Position numbers and translations under genes: made by a program | Assembly (NCBI RefSeq): GCF_000237925.1 | Contig: NC_031496.1 | Coordinates: forward strand, 22,637,038 to 22,701,037 | Direction: 5' to 3' | Source: Schistosoma mansoni | Lineage: Eukaryota; Platyhelminthes; Trematoda; Strigeidida; Schistosomatidae | Length of the DNA: 64,000 bases | The notes under the pieces: generated by a model | What the model was told of the DNA's origin: nothing | Seen by the model: the letters and a program-made list of their open reading frames with translations, nothing else | The model's database searches: none | Part shown: in pieces, positions 60,740 to 64,000 of the stretch | Position numbering within the stretch: position 1 is the first letter of the stretch | Layout of the letters: each line of letters begins with the position of its first letter

Positions 60740-63586
60740 TTAAGTGCTTTGTACGTCGCCAAAAAAGTGGTTGTCATTAATGTCGATATCTAATTTTTCG
60801 TGAATAGGCTTTTCTAGAATAATTGTTTCTACTCCGCTACTGGCAGCCGAACTTCTTACTTCCTCAGTCTCAAGGTTTATTTCTGGTTTGACATTTTGTG
60901 TTTCATCTTTATTTTGTGAATGAACACAGTTAGGATGCTTTGCTAGCCAATCAGAGTGGAATTTATGCCACTTGGTAGGCGAATAATTTCGAGAAGTCTG
61001 AAACCGGAATATTTAAAGTAAATAATATTATGGACAAACAATGATCGGTATAGAACAAACAAGTTGTATTCCCAGATTAACATCATAAACCCCTTTCATA
61101 CAGCATAGATTGTGGTCAATTAAGATAGAAAAACTATTTGAACAACAACATTGCTTATATTTGTTTATGTGAATTCTAATCTCAATCATATGACCCTAGA
61201 AGTTGAAGATACAAGGCTTTAAATACTTATTTTTCATAAGGGATTATACATCTTTATACGCATTAAAAAACCAATACGCATATTGAGTGATAGCACCTGC
61301 TTTCGAAAAGATAATACAAGCACAAAGTAACTCGATTTTTCTTTTCAAAACATGGCATTTATAAATTAGTCCTATTCAGAAAAATTGTTTTACTTCAACT
61401 CACTCGTCTACGATATCGAATGAAAATCCCGTAGGAACCGACGGACCAATTAATTTTGTGATTACGAGTAACTCTTGAATCCAAACGCTCAGTGAAATGC
61501 ATACAATCACTTGAAAATGTATCACGGAATAACTATGGAAAAGGAAAATAATTCATACAACTGTGTAAATGAACACGAATTTCGACTTAACTGTAAGCAA
61601 TTTAGAATACAGTTCTATATAGTAGTAAATGTACTACGCTTTTCAAGGGATTTGTCGACCTAACCTCTTTATACAACACGTGACAATTTTCAGTATTGAC
61701 TGTATACTTTACTACAAACTACTATGGTCGAATTAACCATTGTATATTTATTACAATTATTGATACTATGAGTTTATCTCCTATGAAGGATAAATGAATT
61801 GAAATGAGTATGATTAATATACCATTAGACTTTATAACGCAATCATGCATATGGCATCTGAAATAAAGAACAGTTTTAACCTTAACAAATCACAGTTTGC
61901 TAAATATAATTTATCTAGTTGCTGTAATCTTTATGTAGATTTTCCACCTTCAAGAGACTAAAAAAGATTATACCTATGCACACAAAACAGAATAAAAGAA
62001 ATGGAATTAAATCAAAATAAATTTACCTCTTTATGTGTGAGATTATTTTTGAATACTCGGATCATGAACTCCCATACATCTCGTTCAAAATTCGATGCGT
62101 TAGGAGATTTAAATTGCTCATCTGTTTCAGATTTGTTTGCTGAAATCGGATTCTTAACACCACTAGAGACTAAACCTTGTGATAAAATCTAAAATTTAAA
62201 AAGACGAATAAGAAGTAAAACACGTTTATTTGTTTCCATTATACATGAGCAGTAGAATACTAACCCAACACCACAATGAAAATATATGCAAAAACCATCT
62301 TCGAAAACAAAAAGAGGTTAACAGATTTGATGATAATTTGAAGTTGTTGATAAAGACTACTCCACACATTGACAACATAGCTCGAAACAATATCAAATCT
62401 GTTCAGAATAAGTCTACAAAGATGGTATTTTGTGTTCAATTTACTGTTCTTGTTCAGGTTTAAATTCTCTTACTACGACCCAGCTACCCTTATTGCTTAG
62501 TATTCTTCTGACACTACTTCACTTGACAAGTCCCCAAATCGTGAGGAAGTTGAAAAGGGAAGTAGTTATATTCCAAATAAACAAGACTGAATGGAGACAG
62601 GAATCACAATAGGGTTGCTGTTATTCGCAAGCCCGGATAAATGAGGAATGTTGGGCATGGTATCGGTAACCCCGCACCGTAGAAAACAACCTTGCTTAAA
62701 AAACGCTAACTAGAGCATATCCAAGAATCCGTTAGCGCTGATTGCTTAGAAAATGGCTCATTAGTGTCCCCCAACACAACCCTGAACGAAACATTCTTTA
62801 ACCCAATCTACATCTTGCCAACGGTTTACATTACAACATTATCAAGAAACTATGTGCAACTAATCCGTGAAAACCTTTTAAAAAGGGATAAAGTTACTTT
62901 CAAAAACAGTTTACAAAAAAGGTTGATGAAATTATATATAGAATGGTAACAGTTAACAAACCTCCTCAGGTTGTATATCTCCAGTATCAACAAGTAGCTG
63001 TTGTCTTCTTTGAAGTGCATCACGTGTCAAAGCATTTACGCACCTACGAACGTTTCGATATAGAAATACCGGCCGAATACGAGAACAAATACTATGTGGA
63101 ACATAACCAATAGTCCATGAAAGATAAGTTGTAAGATAGTCATACCAGTGCCGGATTGAAAGGTTCGATTTTAAATTTTCTCTGTGAAGATGAACCTCCC
63201 GATCTACGATGCCAGGATCTTCCGAAGAAACTAATAATGAATGAGGATTAAGGGTTGCGTGACTGGAATAAGGAAAACATGAATCATAACTTTTCTCCCC
63301 CTCAAGTTTCGTTGAATGAACAGGTTTCATAAGGCGGATGAGCATAGTAGATGACTCCGAGAGTACCACAATTAGAAAACAATTTGGCCAGGAAGTAGTA
63401 TTACTGTTGGAAGTAACATTCGTATTATTTTGACTAGTACTGGATGGAAATATTCCAGAACTAGATCCAACGTTGCAAGAGCCATTAGCACCAGCAAAGG
63501 CAGAACAAATAGACATAGCTTGAGAATAGTATGCACTTTCATTAGCTAGCCTACACACACGAGTGTATAATGGACCACAAACATTC
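60740..63586 (-). CDS. SIN3: SIN3 transcriptional corepressor, C-terminal exons (partial)
   Basis: The scaffold of the SIN3-HDAC corepressor complex in the nucleus. Four in-phase exons on the minus strand: 62962-63586, 62027-62188, 61404-61532 and 60740-60997 (stop at 60742-60740), all with GT-AG borders. The protein follows the C-terminal domain of animal SIN3: WPNCFLIVVLSESSTMLIRL (as NCFKLMF... in SIN3A), RHWYDYLTTYLSW, then RPVFLYRNVRRC (as KPVFLPRNLRRI), then SVGSYGIFIRYRRRTSR (as MVYVIKSEDYMYRRT) and KWHKFHSDWLAKH (as RFQAWVDKW). The PAH domains and HDAC-interaction region would lie beyond the window. A Ser/Asn-rich insert (SSTSQNNTNVTSN) sits in the first exon seen. The extreme C-terminus is acidic and not conserved. 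A further upstream exon may lie at about 63850-63953, but I cannot confirm it. Identification is by motif order and is fairly firm. Confidence 0.82.
62600..62715 (+). repeat. Family E repeat in a SIN3 intron
   Basis: CAAGCCCGGATAAATGAGG, TTGGGCATGGTATCGGTAAC and GAAAACAACCTTGCTTAAAA are the opposite-strand counterpart of the copy at 49.2 kb. No target-site duplication is clear. Confidence 0.6.
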
Positions 63587-64000
63587 CTACAGAGAAAAAG
63601 ATGCGGTTTACAAATTCATATAAAATTTTATTCAGATTTGGTTGCAACTAACTACAAGTTCAGTTACTATTCTATGGAATATGTCTCATATATAAAGAGT
63701 AATTTGTGCATACTAGGCTTCTCGAGTCTCAACATGTCCAGTCAATCTTAAACTCATAATATACGACACGGTATTTGATGAGTATTTAACAATATTAAGG
63801 TTGTATGAACGTAAAAACATTCAAAGTACTTCAGAATCAGTTTTAATATGCATTTTCAGTAAGTAAAAAATTACAGTTCATATCAATAAAAGTAGGTTGA
63901 CAGGTTTTAGACAACCAGTCTTTATTAAACTCCTCCGTAAATCTGTCATGTTCTGAACAAACGTTAAGTCAGACAGATCAGATGACAAATAAACCACTCA

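Noticed and set aside
63850-63955. Further SIN3 exon (minus strand, after a TTTGTTCAG acceptor)
   Set aside because: A plausible acceptor and an open frame exist, but the text does not clearly match the SIN3 segment expected there and the donor is weak.

Overview
The window looks like nuclear DNA of a blood fluke (genus Schistosoma or a close relative). It is AT-rich, with multi-exon genes carrying 33-34 bp micro-introns at the 5' end and kilobase introns further on. It is full of tRNA-derived SINEs that carry a hammerhead ribozyme; one family has the layout and sequence of the published schistosome Sm-alpha hammerhead repeat. RTE-type LINE copies ending in (TAAG)n and Penelope-like fragments support the same placement. 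Species cannot be decided by eye.

Layout. (1) 1.2-16.2 kb, minus strand: two long exons of one or two host genes. One resembles a SEFIR domain (IL-17-receptor-like); the other encodes a Ser/Thr/Asn-rich tail. (2) 16.2-25.4 kb: repeats. (3) 25.4-26.9 kb, plus strand: an intronless P2X receptor gene whose ectodomain holds a 36-37 bp patch of hammerhead-SINE sequence that shifts the frame. (4) 27-40 kb: gene-poor, with Penelope, RTE and LTR-like debris. (5) 40.46-59.72 kb, plus strand: a complete PRMT5 gene that I could splice into 13 coding exons, 1998 bp, 665 residues. (6) 60.74-63.59 kb and beyond, minus strand: the C-terminal exons of SIN3, convergent with PRMT5.

The most striking layer is the mobile one. 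Three unrelated-looking SINE families (A, B, C here) and a Penelope-like terminal repeat all carry a hammerhead ribozyme core, and all have a self-complementary stem III (ACGGCCGT, ACGCGCGT, ACCCGGGT, ACGT). Many copies are fold-back structures, with an inverted partial copy abutting a forward copy. One locus, inside PRMT5 intron 8 and in sense with it, is a tandem array of three ribozyme monomers spaced 333 and 326 bp.

PRMT5 and SIN3 are both chromatin or transcription regulators, but the only link visible here is that they lie next to each other tail-to-tail.
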